In this document: in pieces, positions 1 through 8,541 of the stretch
Layout: each line of letters begins with the position of its first letter
Position numbering within the stretch: the stretch's first letter is position 1
NCBI GenBank assembly: GCA_026626905.1
Contig: JAPNUX010000006.1
Span: 1 to 64,000, forward strand
Source of the DNA: Desulfurococcus sp.
GTDB lineage: Archaea; Thermoproteota; Thermoprotei_A; Sulfolobales; Desulfurococcaceae
Length of the DNA: 64,000 bases
Direction of reading: 5' to 3'
The notes under the pieces: generated by a model
Seen by the model: only the letters and a program-made list of their open reading frames with translations
What the model was told of the DNA's origin: nothing
Databases searched by the model: none
Position numbers and translations under genes: made by a program

Positions 1-1047
1 TTTGTTAATGGTGAAAGCTCCTACTATCTATCCATTAACAGGGGTAAGAAGAGTATTGTAGTCGACTTGAAGAGGGAGGAGGGTAGAGAGATCATATATA
101 GGCTGGTTGAGAAGAGTGATGTAGTTGTAGAGAACTTTAGACCCGGCGTGCCGGAGAAGCTGGGGGTAGACTATGAGAGCCTCGTTAAAGTAAACCCTAG
201 AGTAGTCTACGCTAGTATAAAAGGGTTTAGACAGGGGAGTAGATACCAGTTTAAGCCTGCATACGATCTCGTGATTCAAGGTATGAGCGGGCTCATGGCT
301 TCCACCGGGGAGGAGGGGCGTCCACCCGTCAGAGTTAGCTTCGCGCTCTTCGATGTTATAACAGGTCTTCTTCTTACAACATATATTCTAAGCGCTCTCT
401 ACGCTGGGAGAAGACCTGTTAAAATAGAGGTACCTATGTATGATGCAGCATTATTCTCAATGTGCTACGTGCCAGTTATGTACTTGACGACTGGGAGGAA
501 GCCTAGGAGGATGGGTCACGCCCACCCCTCCATGGTACCCTACCAGGCTTTCAGGGATAGAGATGGAAGATGGTTTATTGTAGCAGCCGCCAACGATAGA
601 TTATGGCAACTCCTCTGCCAGGCTCTAGGGAGAGAAGATCTCGCCAGCTACCCCCGCTTTAAGACTAATGCTGATAGAGTAGTAAATAGAGATGAACTAG
701 TAGGAATACTCCAGGAAATCTTCGAGAAGGATACGAGAGATAACTGGCTTAGGAAACTTGAGGAGGCTGGAGTCCCAGCTGCACCTGTCTACGAGCTGGA
801 TGAGGTCTTCAAAGACCCCTACGTCATCGAGGAAGGCTTAGTCTACAGAGTTAAACACTCAGTGCTAGGCGAGATCCCCCAGCTCTCCGAGCCAGGGCGC
901 TTTAATGATGTAAGGTATAACTCCCCGATTCCTCCACCCAGGCTGGGAGAGCATACGAGAGAAGTACTCAGGGAGCTCGGGTATAGCGATGAAGATATAG
1001 CTAGGCTTAAAGAGAAGGGAGTAGTATACTATCCTGAGCCTGCTTAA
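1..1047 (+). CDS. CaiB/BaiF family CoA transferase, 5'-truncated by the window edge
   Basis: Class III CoA transferases move CoA between carboxylic acids in the cytoplasm. The frame is open from the first base and reads through the family block YLSINRGKKSIVVDLK before any start codon, so the gene begins outside the window; the TTG at 67 is internal. Further family signatures are VVENFRPGVPEKLGVDY, PAYDLVIQGMSGLM and FALFDVITG, whose Asp is the likely catalytic residue. 348 codons are visible against a usual length near 400, so little is missing. It converges on the complex-I-like operon across a 157-base gap. The substrate cannot be told from sequence. Confidence 0.9.
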   Translation, partial: FVNGESSYYLSINRGKKSIVVDLKREEGREIIYRLVEKSDVVVENFRPGVPEKLGVDYESLVKVNPRVVYASIKGFRQGSRYQFKPAYDLVIQGMSGLMASTGEEGRPPVRVSFALFDVITGLLLTTYILSALYAGRRPVKIEVPMYDAALFSMCYVPVMYLTTGRKPRRMGHAHPSMVPYQAFRDRDGRWFIVAAANDRLWQLLCQALGREDLASYPRFKTNADRVVNRDELVGILQEIFEKDTRDNWLRKLEEAGVPAAPVYELDEVFKDPYVIEEGLVYRVKHSVLGEIPQLSEPGRFNDVRYNSPIPPPRLGEHTREVLRELGYSDEDIARLKEKGVVYYPEPA

Positions 1048-1204
1048 TTCTAGCGGTTGTTTAACCTAGACTTTCATGTCTTCCAGGATACTCCTTAACG
1101 CATCTGCAATCCTCTTACTCAATAGTCATGCTAGAAGCCTGGAAACAGCTCGGTTGCACTGCCTTATCAAGAGCGATTGAAAACTAGGGTTGAGGAAATT
1201 AAGT

Positions 1205-1597
1205 CTACCCACTACTGCTTCTTGCAAGAGGATCACCAATAAGGCTATCACGATTCCCTGTAGGTGGTGGGACTCTATTGCTTACATGGTAAGCGTGACG
1301 TGGGCAGATATCTACACAGTGATAGCAGAAAATGCATTGATCATAGTGTATGACAGGGTACTTACGTGGCTTCTCTCCAGCCTGGGCTGGAAGAGTCTTC
1401 ATTATTATAGCTCCTGGAGGGCATTCTATAGCGCAAAGACTACAGCCTATACATGCCCCAATATCCACTATGTGGAGGCCTCGATAGCTGTCACTAGGTG
1501 TAGGCTCCGTTTTCACCCCGTATTCAACGGTCACAGGCTTGCATGCTAGATTTGAGAGGAGGTCGCGAAGTAGGAGGAGTACCCGTGGCATACCCAT
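1205..1597 (-). CDS. Complex-I-like subunit I: 2x[4Fe-4S] ferredoxin protein
   Basis: Ferredoxin-like electron-transfer subunit of a NuoI/FpoI/MbhN-type complex, 130 aa. Two CxxCxxCxxxCP clusters are visible: Cys49/52/55/59 (GACIGCSLCAIECP) and Cys88/91/94/98 (CIFCYHCVDICP), the classic pair of tetranuclear clusters. The Pro/Ser-rich tail after residue 105 is not part of the fold. The start ATG lies one base past the nuoD-like stop, with AGAGGTG just upstream; ATG at 1591 is an equally good start. It is the last gene of the operon. It would carry electrons to the B-subunit cluster. Confidence 0.92.
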   Translation of the reverse strand: MGMPRVLLLLRDLLSNLACKPVTVEYGVKTEPTPSDSYRGLHIVDIGACIGCSLCAIECPPGAIIMKTLPAQAGEKPRKYPVIHYDQCIFCYHCVDICPRHAYHVSNRVPPPTGNRDSLIGDPLARSSSG

Positions 1598-1598
1598 G

Positions 1599-2774
1599 TC
1601 ACCTCTGTATCTTTCTTGCTGCCATTTGTGCTATCCTACGTATACTTTCCACGCGCTCGCATCCTGTACGCTTATCAACAATTATCATTCTCTCCATACA
1701 AGATATACAGGGATCGAAGCTAGCTAATATTACTGGAATGTCTGCAAGCGTCGCGGCATTGTACGCTACGAGACTATTCAGTATATTAGGGAAGCTCGGT
1801 GTCCTTATTTTCACTCGGTAGGGTTTAGCACCACCACGGCTTACTACATGGTATAGTAGCTCGCCTCTAGGCGCCTCTACTCTGGATATAGCTTCTCCCT
1901 CACGGAAGCTGCGTGGTAGAACTTTTAACCCCATTATGGAGCCGCTGGGTAGCTTCTCTAACACCTGGTGTATAATGCTTATAGACTCTAACATCTCTTC
2001 GAACCGGACTATTACGCGGGCTAGAGAATCGCCCTCTCTCCTTACCGGAATGTTGAAGTCTAGTTCATCATACAACGCGTAGGGGTTATCGCGCCGTACA
2101 TCAATGTTAACTCCGGAGCCGCGGGCTACAGGGCCTACAAGCCCGTGACTTACAGCATCTTTATAGGGGATGACGCCTACGCCCTCCAAGCGGCTTCGTA
2201 TAAGCGTGTCTGAGGTGTACACCTCCATGTAGTACTTTATACGTTGCTCTAGGAAGTTCATTACATGCTTAATTTTCTCAGCTGTCTCGGGATTTATGTC
2301 GCGGCGGACACCACCTGGCTGCACGTAGTCGGCTATTACTCTATTCCCAGTCAGTAACTCCTTCAACTGCATAACTTTTTCACGATCCCTCATTATCACC
2401 ATAAAGAGGCTCTCAAACCCCATTATCTCTGCAAGTACTGCTGCAAGCAGCATGTGGCTGTGAAGCCTTTCGAGTTCAAGGGCGAGGACACGGAGGGCTC
2501 GGGCTCGGGGTGGAGGCTCTATTCCCTGTATCTCCTCGAGAGCCTGAGTGTAGCATGTCGAGTGGGAGATATTACAGATACCGAAGACCCGTGTCACAAG
2601 ATAAAGTGTTTTAAGGAATGTATTGTTCTCAGCTAGCTTCTCTATACCACGGTGGTTGTAGCCTGTAGCAACATCTACTCCCACGACATCCTCGCCATCA
2701 ACATGAACTCGGAGCATTATAGGCTCGTGTAGAGCTGGATGCTGAGGTCCCACTGAGACCTCTATAATGGGCAT
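1599..2774 (-). CDS. Complex-I-like subunit D (49-kDa / NiFe-hydrogenase large-subunit homologue)
   Basis: Catalytic-core homologue of NuoD/FpoD/MbhL, 391 aa. Visible signatures are GPQHPALHEP (9-18), GYNHRGIEKLAE (38-49), the GNR...QPGGVRRD block, and a C-terminal DPCISC (354-359). The N-terminal hydrogenase motif RxCGxC reads RVFGIC (62-67): the first cysteine is Phe64 and Cys67 is kept. Three of the four NiFe-ligand cysteines therefore remain, and an active NiFe hydrogenase site is unlikely. It overlaps the C-subunit gene by 13 bases. The real reaction (quinone, sulfur or other acceptor) is not deducible. Confidence 0.9.
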   Translation of the reverse strand: MPIIEVSVGPQHPALHEPIMLRVHVDGEDVVGVDVATGYNHRGIEKLAENNTFLKTLYLVTRVFGICNISHSTCYTQALEEIQGIEPPPRARALRVLALELERLHSHMLLAAVLAEIMGFESLFMVIMRDREKVMQLKELLTGNRVIADYVQPGGVRRDINPETAEKIKHVMNFLEQRIKYYMEVYTSDTLIRSRLEGVGVIPYKDAVSHGLVGPVARGSGVNIDVRRDNPYALYDELDFNIPVRREGDSLARVIVRFEEMLESISIIHQVLEKLPSGSIMGLKVLPRSFREGEAISRVEAPRGELLYHVVSRGGAKPYRVKIRTPSFPNILNSLVAYNAATLADIPVILASFDPCISCMERMIIVDKRTGCERVESIRRIAQMAARKIQR

Positions 2775-3214
2775 GAGCCTTGACCCTCCTTCCAGTCCTT
2801 GCGGAGAGGGTATCCAGCTATATCAGGTGGCGTGAAAATCCGGCGGAGATCCTGGTTGCCTTCGAACACCACACCCATCAGGTCGAAGACCTCCTTCTCG
2901 TAGGCTGATGCACCGGGGAGAATGCTAGTAATGCTTGGAATACGGGGGTCTGATCGGGGTACTCGTGTCTTAAGTACTGCAATGGTCTTCTCTGGTATAA
3001 CATAGAAGATATAGTCTAATTCTATGTAGTTCTCCTCAGGGAGGTCTATTGCCGTTATAGCTGATATGTACATGTCACCTGAGTATGCCTCTACAAGGCT
3101 CTTAACAGCTTCTGGCATAGCCCGTGGATCCGTGATTCTCGCCTCGAGGCGGTGGGGTTTAATCTCGGTGAATACTATTTTCCGGCCATTAACCCCTAGT
3201 AACTTTTGCGTCAA
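2762..3214 (-). CDS. Complex-I-like subunit C (30-kDa subunit homologue)
   Basis: NuoC/FpoC-type structural subunit of the peripheral arm, 150 aa. The family signature near the C-terminus (FDLMGVVFEGNQDLRRIF, then GYPLRKDW) matches the LFGIxFxGHPDLRRL..GHPLRKD block. The start overlaps the B-subunit stop by 4 bases (ATGA), so translation is probably coupled. No cofactor is expected. It packs between B and D in known complexes. C and D are separate genes here, not fused as in E. coli. Confidence 0.88.
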   Translation of the reverse strand: MTQKLLGVNGRKIVFTEIKPHRLEARITDPRAMPEAVKSLVEAYSGDMYISAITAIDLPEENYIELDYIFYVIPEKTIAVLKTRVPRSDPRIPSITSILPGASAYEKEVFDLMGVVFEGNQDLRRIFTPPDIAGYPLRKDWKEGQGSCPL

Positions 3215-3669
3215 GCATCTTCAACCTCCTTTCTAACCTTCTTGAGGAGCTCGGTGATGCCTTGAACTATAGTGTCCGGGCGTGGAGGGCAGCCTGGAAT
3301 GTAGAGGTCAACTGGAACTACCTTATCCACTCCTCCGATAACACTATAACTATTCTTGAACATGTTGCCTGAGATGGCACATGTACCTACTGCTACCACG
3401 TATTTAGGGTTTGGTGTCTGCTTATATAGCCGTTGAAGTCTTTCAGCCGCTTTCTTAGTTAAAGCACCAGTTACTATTATTACATCAGCATGGCGGGGGT
3501 TGGGGGCTAATTTTACACCAAAGCGTTCTAGATCGTAGAGGGGGGTTAAAGCGGCTACGACTTCTATATCGCAACCGTTGCACGCCCCAGTATTAAAATG
3601 CATCACCCATGGTGAGCGTGCTATCATTCTCAGAGTAAACATTGTTCTCCGTCGTCTGTTCTTCGACAT
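3211..3669 (-). CDS. Complex-I-like subunit B (proximal [4Fe-4S] subunit)
   Basis: NuoB/PSST-family protein carrying the terminal [4Fe-4S] cluster, 152 aa. The ligands are Cys30 and Cys33 (GACNGCDIE), Cys97 (VGTCAISG) and Cys127 (PGCPPRP). True NADH dehydrogenases have adjacent cysteines (CC) at the first site. The CxxC here is the form seen in membrane hydrogenases and Mbx-type complexes. The start ATG is preceded by CAGGGG at 6 bases. It is the first gene after an AT-rich intergenic stretch with its own TATA boxes. Confidence 0.92.
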   Translation of the reverse strand: MSKNRRRRTMFTLRMIARSPWVMHFNTGACNGCDIEVVAALTPLYDLERFGVKLAPNPRHADVIIVTGALTKKAAERLQRLYKQTPNPKYVVAVGTCAISGNMFKNSYSVIGGVDKVVPVDLYIPGCPPRPDTIVQGITELLKKVRKEVEDA

Positions 3670-3730
3670 CAGTATCCCCTGTTTTCTGTTCTACATTTCC
3701 ACATACATTCTCATTGTATATACTGCTAGT

Positions 3731-3756
3731 TTTATATAAGATAAGTTTTTATATAA
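3731..3756 (-). promoter_or_regulatory. Internal promoter ahead of the peripheral-arm genes (two TATA elements)
   Basis: The 100 bases between the M-subunit stop and the B-subunit start hold two TATA-like octamers on the minus strand: TATATAAAAA (3747-3756) and TATATAAA (3731-3738). Initiation about 26 bases downstream would give leaders of roughly 40-57 nt, ending in the strong SD of subunit B. All other gene pairs in this operon overlap or are separated by 1-3 bases. Transcript starts are inferred. Confidence 0.6.
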
Positions 3757-3769
3757 GTGACTACTCGGC

Positions 3770-5125
3770 TCACGAGATTAGTAATTCTATGATAAGTGCT
3801 GGAGCTGCACCCAGGATTATAGAGATTATTGATAGAGCGATTAGTGGCATTAAGATCCTAATGGGCGGTTCCCTTGGCGGCGGCTTAGGGATAGTTATTT
3901 CGGGATGCCAGAAGATATTATGCCAGAATCGTAGAGCGTAAGCTGTGGAGGCGATCATGGCTAGAGCGAGCACAACTAAAATCTTAACACCCATTTTACC
4001 TCCTATACCTAGTGCAACTAGTAGCTCGCCGGGGAATAAGGCGAAAGGTGGCAGACCTGCCAGGCTCATGGCTGCTGTGAAGGCTGTGAAAGCTGTGAGA
4101 GGCATGTTGTAAGCGAAGAGGCCCATGCGTCTTATGTCATTCGTGCCGGCTCGATCCTTGAGTACGTCAGTGAGCAGGAAGAAAAGCGCTTTTACAATGC
4201 CGTTAGCGATTGCAAGTAGTATGCCTCCAGCTAGAGCTAGGCGATCCAATACAACTAGGCCAGCGTATACTACCCCCATATGGCTGACACTGCTGTAGGA
4301 TACTATGAGGTCGAGCTTGTTTGAGGCTAGAGCGCGCAGAGCACCAATGAGGGCTGAAACCACCCCTAGCCAGGCTGCAATGCTCTGGATACCGGTTAGA
4401 GCCTGTGGCCAGGTAAGATCTACTATGAATCTGTACATTCCGTAAGCCCCGATGTTTGTAACTACTCCAGCAATAATACCGGCTACGGATGAGGGTATAG
4501 CGGTGTAGGTCACGGGTACCCATGTGTGGAAGGGAAAGATGCCGAGTTTTATAGCGAAAGCTGTAAGAGCTAGTGCTAGTGCTAAGCCTGCTAGCCTAGC
4601 TGGAACGATTGCACCGAACACGGTTATACCCGAGGATAAGAGGAGGGATATTGATACCAAGAGCAGTAGCGAGCCTGCATGCATGTACACGAAGAACACT
4701 AGTGCTCTCCTCGGCTCCCATAACCATACAATTACAGTGGCGAGCAGTAAGGTGATCTCCCAGAACACATAAAATAATAGAAGGCTGAAAGAGTAGACGA
4801 GTCCTATCACTACTGCATGAAGCCCCACTACAACTGGCTGGAGTGCACCCTTTCTCAGCTTAGTCTCCCAGCTGTAAACTAGAACTGCGGTGATAACTAC
4901 GCTTGAAAGTATTGCAAAGAGCTTAGATACAAGATCTATTCCTAAGCAGAGTGGAATAGAATCAAGCCAGGGAACGCATGCAGGTCCATCGCTTGCAGTG
5001 AGGGTAACTAGCGTCGAGATTACCACTGTAGCAAATACTATTGAAGTAACCGAAAAAACTGAGGCAACAACACCTAGGCAAGCGGTAATCATTGAGACCA
5101 GGAACGCTACTTCAATTTCAACCAA
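3770..5125 (-). CDS. Complex-I-like subunit M (ND4-like antiporter subunit)
   Basis: Proton-channel subunit of the NuoM/ND4/MrpD family, 451 aa with about 13-14 membrane helices. Visible signatures are FYVFWEITLLL with the TM5 Glu123, AIKLGIFPFHTWVP with the TM7 Lys193, the block YSSVSHMG, KALFFLLTDVL, and GLPPFALFPGE. The TM8 segment GVVTNIGAYGMYRF has Asn224 where ND4/NuoM proteins have Lys (LLKxAAYG). It overlaps the N-subunit gene by 8 bases and starts with TTG. Assignment to M rather than L or N rests on the WEI, PFHTW and NDI motifs and on its position. Confidence 0.87.
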   Translation of the reverse strand: MVEIEVAFLVSMITACLGVVASVFSVTSIVFATVVISTLVTLTASDGPACVPWLDSIPLCLGIDLVSKLFAILSSVVITAVLVYSWETKLRKGALQPVVVGLHAVVIGLVYSFSLLLFYVFWEITLLLATVIVWLWEPRRALVFFVYMHAGSLLLLVSISLLLSSGITVFGAIVPARLAGLALALALTAFAIKLGIFPFHTWVPVTYTAIPSSVAGIIAGVVTNIGAYGMYRFIVDLTWPQALTGIQSIAAWLGVVSALIGALRALASNKLDLIVSYSSVSHMGVVYAGLVVLDRLALAGGILLAIANGIVKALFFLLTDVLKDRAGTNDIRRMGLFAYNMPLTAFTAFTAAMSLAGLPPFALFPGELLVALGIGGKMGVKILVVLALAMIASTAYALRFWHNIFWHPEITIPKPPPREPPIRILMPLIALSIISIILGAAPALIIELLIS

Positions 5126-6425
5126 TATTTATCACCTCGAGAACATCGATTACTTGAGGCCAGATACCGAGTACGAAAACCAGGACTGCATAGATGACAA
5201 GCGGGATTGATTCGAGACTACTGTTCTTCTTAACCTTAAAGCTACTTGAAAGCATGTAACGTATTATATAGGATGCTGCTACGAGGAAGAATGCTATGGT
5301 AGCGAGTGCTATCCAGATGCAGCCTGCCGATATAATTGTCATAAGCATAATTAGCTTCGCAGCAAACCCATAGAGCGGTGGTATACCTGCCATGCTGAGA
5401 AGCCCTACTACCTCAGCTATCTTACCGCATGGAGTATCCTGGTAGTACTGTGAGGCTACGACTAACGCTACTGACATGCTGCTCGCAGTCACAAGGTAGA
5501 CTATTGGGGTTAGAGTACTCCTACCTGCGAGAGCTAGTGCAAGTGCCAGTATAACCTTGTAGCCTGCCCCGCCTACGATGCTGTATCCCAGCATGCGACG
5601 CACACCATTCTGGGCAAGAGCGGAAAACTCGCCAATAAACATGCTTGCTACTGCCATCACGAGCATAATCAGTGTTATGCTGGTAGCGGTCCCCACACTA
5701 GCTATTAGGTGTAGCAATTTCAGTGTCACTGAAGCGTCAAGGAGAAGTAATGCTACTGCCACACTGAGCAGGCCAGCTCCTTCCACAACGTCGGGAAGCC
5801 ACATGTAGAATGGGGCGAGTCCTGCTTCAAGCGAGAGGCCTGCAACCAGGAATACTAGGCCAAGGAGTAGGTTGGTGTGAGAGTTGAGGATGTTCACGTT
5901 GCTATCCAGCTCGCTGAAATCGTGTATCCCGTTATTGTAAAAGAGGGCAGCAGCAAGAACAATAAACGCTACACCGAGCATTGAAGAGTAGAAGTACTTA
6001 ATTGCTGCCTCGGTTGCACGGTCTTCTCCTACACTGTAGAGAGCTGCTAGTGCTACTGCAGCTGTCTCCAGGCCAACGATGAGTGTTATAAAGCTCTCTG
6101 AGTAGAGTACTAGGAGGCTTCCAGCAGACATCAAGATGAGTAGCGGGCCATTCCTGCGATCAATATCTCTTATGAAGCTTAGAAGCACTAGTAGCTCCAA
6201 AGTTAGCAGGAGGATACCGGCAGCCTTATACCCCTCTACTACTTGCACTAAACCTAACCCCTCATAGCTGTATACGCTACCCCTAGGCAGTATTACCGTG
6301 AATATAAGCATCGCTGTAATACCGCTTAGAGTGACTACGCGTGAAGCTCTCTCAGGCAGTACTGCTGCTAGGGCTACTATAGTAAGTATAATTCCCACGT
6401 AGTCTACCAATTGCAGTACCACCAT
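5118..6425 (-). CDS. Complex-I-like subunit N (ND2-like antiporter subunit), key lysines replaced
   Basis: Membrane subunit of the NuoN/ND2 antiporter-like family, 435 aa and about 13-14 helices. The TM5 glutamate is present (GLETAAVAL, Glu120) and PFYMWLPDVVEG marks the TM7-TM8 loop. The TM7 lysine position (K..LAPFHxWxPD in the family) is Glu200, and the TM8 lysine position is Asp230 (LLLLDASV). Lys236 lies one and a half turns away. It starts three bases after the L-subunit stop. Family identity is clear, but the proton-path residues are not those of a standard antiporter-like subunit. Confidence 0.83.
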   Translation of the reverse strand: MVVLQLVDYVGIILTIVALAAVLPERASRVVTLSGITAMLIFTVILPRGSVYSYEGLGLVQVVEGYKAAGILLLTLELLVLLSFIRDIDRRNGPLLILMSAGSLLVLYSESFITLIVGLETAAVALAALYSVGEDRATEAAIKYFYSSMLGVAFIVLAAALFYNNGIHDFSELDSNVNILNSHTNLLLGLVFLVAGLSLEAGLAPFYMWLPDVVEGAGLLSVAVALLLLDASVTLKLLHLIASVGTATSITLIMLVMAVASMFIGEFSALAQNGVRRMLGYSIVGGAGYKVILALALALAGRSTLTPIVYLVTASSMSVALVVASQYYQDTPCGKIAEVVGLLSMAGIPPLYGFAAKLIMLMTIISAGCIWIALATIAFFLVAASYIIRYMLSSSFKVKKNSSLESIPLVIYAVLVFVLGIWPQVIDVLEVINIG

Positions 6426-6427
6426 AG

Positions 6428-8260
6428 CTATCCACCCACACTTATTAAAACTGTTATTACGAGCATGATGAGCCCAATTAGGTAAACAGTATAGTAGTAG
6501 CTGAGCTTACCTAGATGCATACCGCTTAAGATTCTCCCCAGCTGAAGCGAGAATCGAGCTAGTGAAGAAACCAGGATATCCACTGCTCTTATAAGCTTCC
6601 TAGCCAGTAACCTTGATGCGGAGAAGAGAGTGGGTGCGAGCAGCTTCATATAGACGCGGTCTACATAGAATCCTTCGAAAACCATGTGCTGGAGGCCTGC
6701 TGGAATACCGAGTCTCAGCTTACCTGAATACAGGAGAAAGCTTGCGAGAAGACCAACTAGAACAGCAGTAATGCTAGCAGCAACAGCCTTGATACCTGGC
6801 TCGGTCACCGGGAGCCTTAACTCTAAGAGTAGAGGAGAAATGAAGCATAACGCAACAAGTATAAGTAGTGGTAGAGACATTGCTAGAGGGATCCTCCTGA
6901 CCGCGATGTTCTTGTGCCTTGACTCAGCAAATACAAGGTAGTAGACTAGTTTAGTTGAGTAGAAGGCTGTGACAATAGATGCTGCTAGTAGTATGAGTGC
7001 TATAAGGATATTGTAATGGAGAACGGCGTCTATCACGGCTTCCTTGCTCCATGCCCCATTAAAGGGTGGTACACCAGCTAATGCTGCTGCTCCCACTATA
7101 AGGCTTGCTGCTAGCAGCTTGCTTCTGCGGGCAGTACCAGCAATATAATGTATATCCCTAGCCTTCTCAGGCCCGAAGAGATGCTCATGCTCATGTATTA
7201 AGACTCCTACCGCAAGGAAGAGTAGCGCTTTGAACACTGCATGACTTGCCACGTGTTCGAGTGCTGCAGTAAGCCCCTGGGATCCTATAGCCGCGATCAT
7301 GAAGCCCAGCTGACTCATTGTTGAGTAAGCTAGTAGTCTTTTAACATCGCGTTGAGCGGCTGCAGATAAAGCTGCATAGAGAGCTGTAGCAGCCCCTATC
7401 CCCGAAGATAACTGTATCACGCTGATTGGCAAAGTCCCTCCACTGGATAAAGCCAGTACTGTTATTCTTAAAAGCAGGTAGATGCCTGCCTTAACCATTG
7501 TTGCAGCATGTATTAATGCAGAGACTGGTGTAGGGCCTTCCATAGCGTCGGGAAGCCAGATGTGAAGTGGTAGCTGAGCACTTTTAGCGATAACCCCTAC
7601 AAGGAGAAGTAGCAGGGGGAGCTGCAAGGCCTGGAACCCGGTTCTTATAAGTGAGGGATATTCAAGTGAGCCTACAGTCAGGTATGCGTAGACTATGCCC
7701 ACTAGGAAGGCTACATCACCCACCCGCGTGGTTATAAGTGCCTTGATACCGGCCCTAGAGGCCCGTGGTGAGTAGTAGTGGTGAGCTATAAGGGTAAAGC
7801 TGCAAAGCCCCACAATCTCCCAGAAAATATATAGCTCTAGTAGCCCGCCAGTAAGCACTAGTCCCTCCATAGAGCCTATGAAGAGCGTGATCAAGCTATA
7901 GTACCTGGTGTAGCCGGGAGAATCCTCCATATAGCTGTAAGAGTATATGATAACTAATAAACCTATAAGCCCAACCACAATAGAGAAGAAGGCAGACAAT
8001 GTATCAATATAAAGGGAGAGGCCCACGGGGACGCCGGGCACGAGTGGTATACGAGGTCCCTCAACGTAGATAGTGCCTGCCGGGACCACATAAATGATAC
8101 ATGAGGCTATAAAAGTGATCAGGCTAGAGGCTAGGGCAAGAACCCATGAAACCTTACGGTTAAATAGCCGGCCTGCTACAGCTACTAGGGAAGATGCAGC
8201 TAATGGTACTAGGATTGCCGTGTAACCTGCCATAACCAGGTTAAACATCACGGGGATCAC
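6428..8260 (-). CDS. Complex-I-like subunit L (ND5-like antiporter subunit)
   Basis: Largest antiporter-like subunit (NuoL/ND5), 610 aa. Classic signatures are LYIFWEIVGLCSF, AKSAQLPLHIWLPDAMEGPTP, SALIHAATMVKAGIYLL, RLLAYSTMSQLG and SHAVFKALLFLAVG. The TM5 Glu and both TM7 and TM8 lysines are intact. The C-terminal 130 residues end in an amphipathic stretch and a last helix, consistent with the lateral helix HL of ND5, which clamps the membrane arm. The GTG start overlaps the K-subunit stop by 4 bases; ATG at 8248 is a possible alternative. Confidence 0.93.
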   Translation of the reverse strand: MIPVMFNLVMAGYTAILVPLAASSLVAVAGRLFNRKVSWVLALASSLITFIASCIIYVVPAGTIYVEGPRIPLVPGVPVGLSLYIDTLSAFFSIVVGLIGLLVIIYSYSYMEDSPGYTRYYSLITLFIGSMEGLVLTGGLLELYIFWEIVGLCSFTLIAHHYYSPRASRAGIKALITTRVGDVAFLVGIVYAYLTVGSLEYPSLIRTGFQALQLPLLLLLVGVIAKSAQLPLHIWLPDAMEGPTPVSALIHAATMVKAGIYLLLRITVLALSSGGTLPISVIQLSSGIGAATALYAALSAAAQRDVKRLLAYSTMSQLGFMIAAIGSQGLTAALEHVASHAVFKALLFLAVGVLIHEHEHLFGPEKARDIHYIAGTARRSKLLAASLIVGAAALAGVPPFNGAWSKEAVIDAVLHYNILIALILLAASIVTAFYSTKLVYYLVFAESRHKNIAVRRIPLAMSLPLLILVALCFISPLLLELRLPVTEPGIKAVAASITAVLVGLLASFLLYSGKLRLGIPAGLQHMVFEGFYVDRVYMKLLAPTLFSASRLLARKLIRAVDILVSSLARFSLQLGRILSGMHLGKLSYYYTVYLIGLIMLVITVLISVGG

Positions 8261-8541
8261 TTCTTCAACTTATTTAGTTCATCCACGCTTTGAGAACAAT
8301 ATCTTCTAGAAGCCTTAAGAGCTAGAGCCGCTGCCACGGCTACGGTACTCGTGTCCACCACCACTACGAGGATGAAGAAGCCTAGGCTACCACCCCATAA
8401 AACGAGAGATACCGCTGATGATGCTAATACAAGCTCCAACCCTACGAGTATGCGTAGAAAGCTGGAGTCTCGCGTAATGATTACAAGGCCTGACAACATT
8501 AACGTAGCTACAACTAGCGAGTAAGCTAGGTTAGCTTCCAC
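8257..8541 (-). CDS. Complex-I-like subunit K (ND4L-like)
   Basis: Three-helix NuoK/ND4L-type protein, 94 aa. The helix-2 motif GLELVLASSAVSL carries Glu36 at the same residue number as the E. coli essential glutamate. In helix 3 the usual second glutamate (AAxEAxIGL) is matched by Asp63 (VVVVDTSTVAVAAALAL). These acids belong to the central proton path near the quinone chamber. It overlaps the J gene by 11 bases, with GGAGAG as ribosome binding site ahead of the GTG. Confidence 0.82.
   Translation of the reverse strand: MEANLAYSLVVATLMLSGLVIITRDSSFLRILVGLELVLASSAVSLVLWGGSLGFFILVVVVDTSTVAVAAALALKASRRYCSQSVDELNKLKK

Noticed and set aside
1066-1122. Short minus-strand frame (about 18 codons, SKRIADALRSILEDM) between the CoA transferase and the I subunit
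   Set aside because: Too short and without ribosome site; it may be a gene remnant, but nothing recognisable is left.
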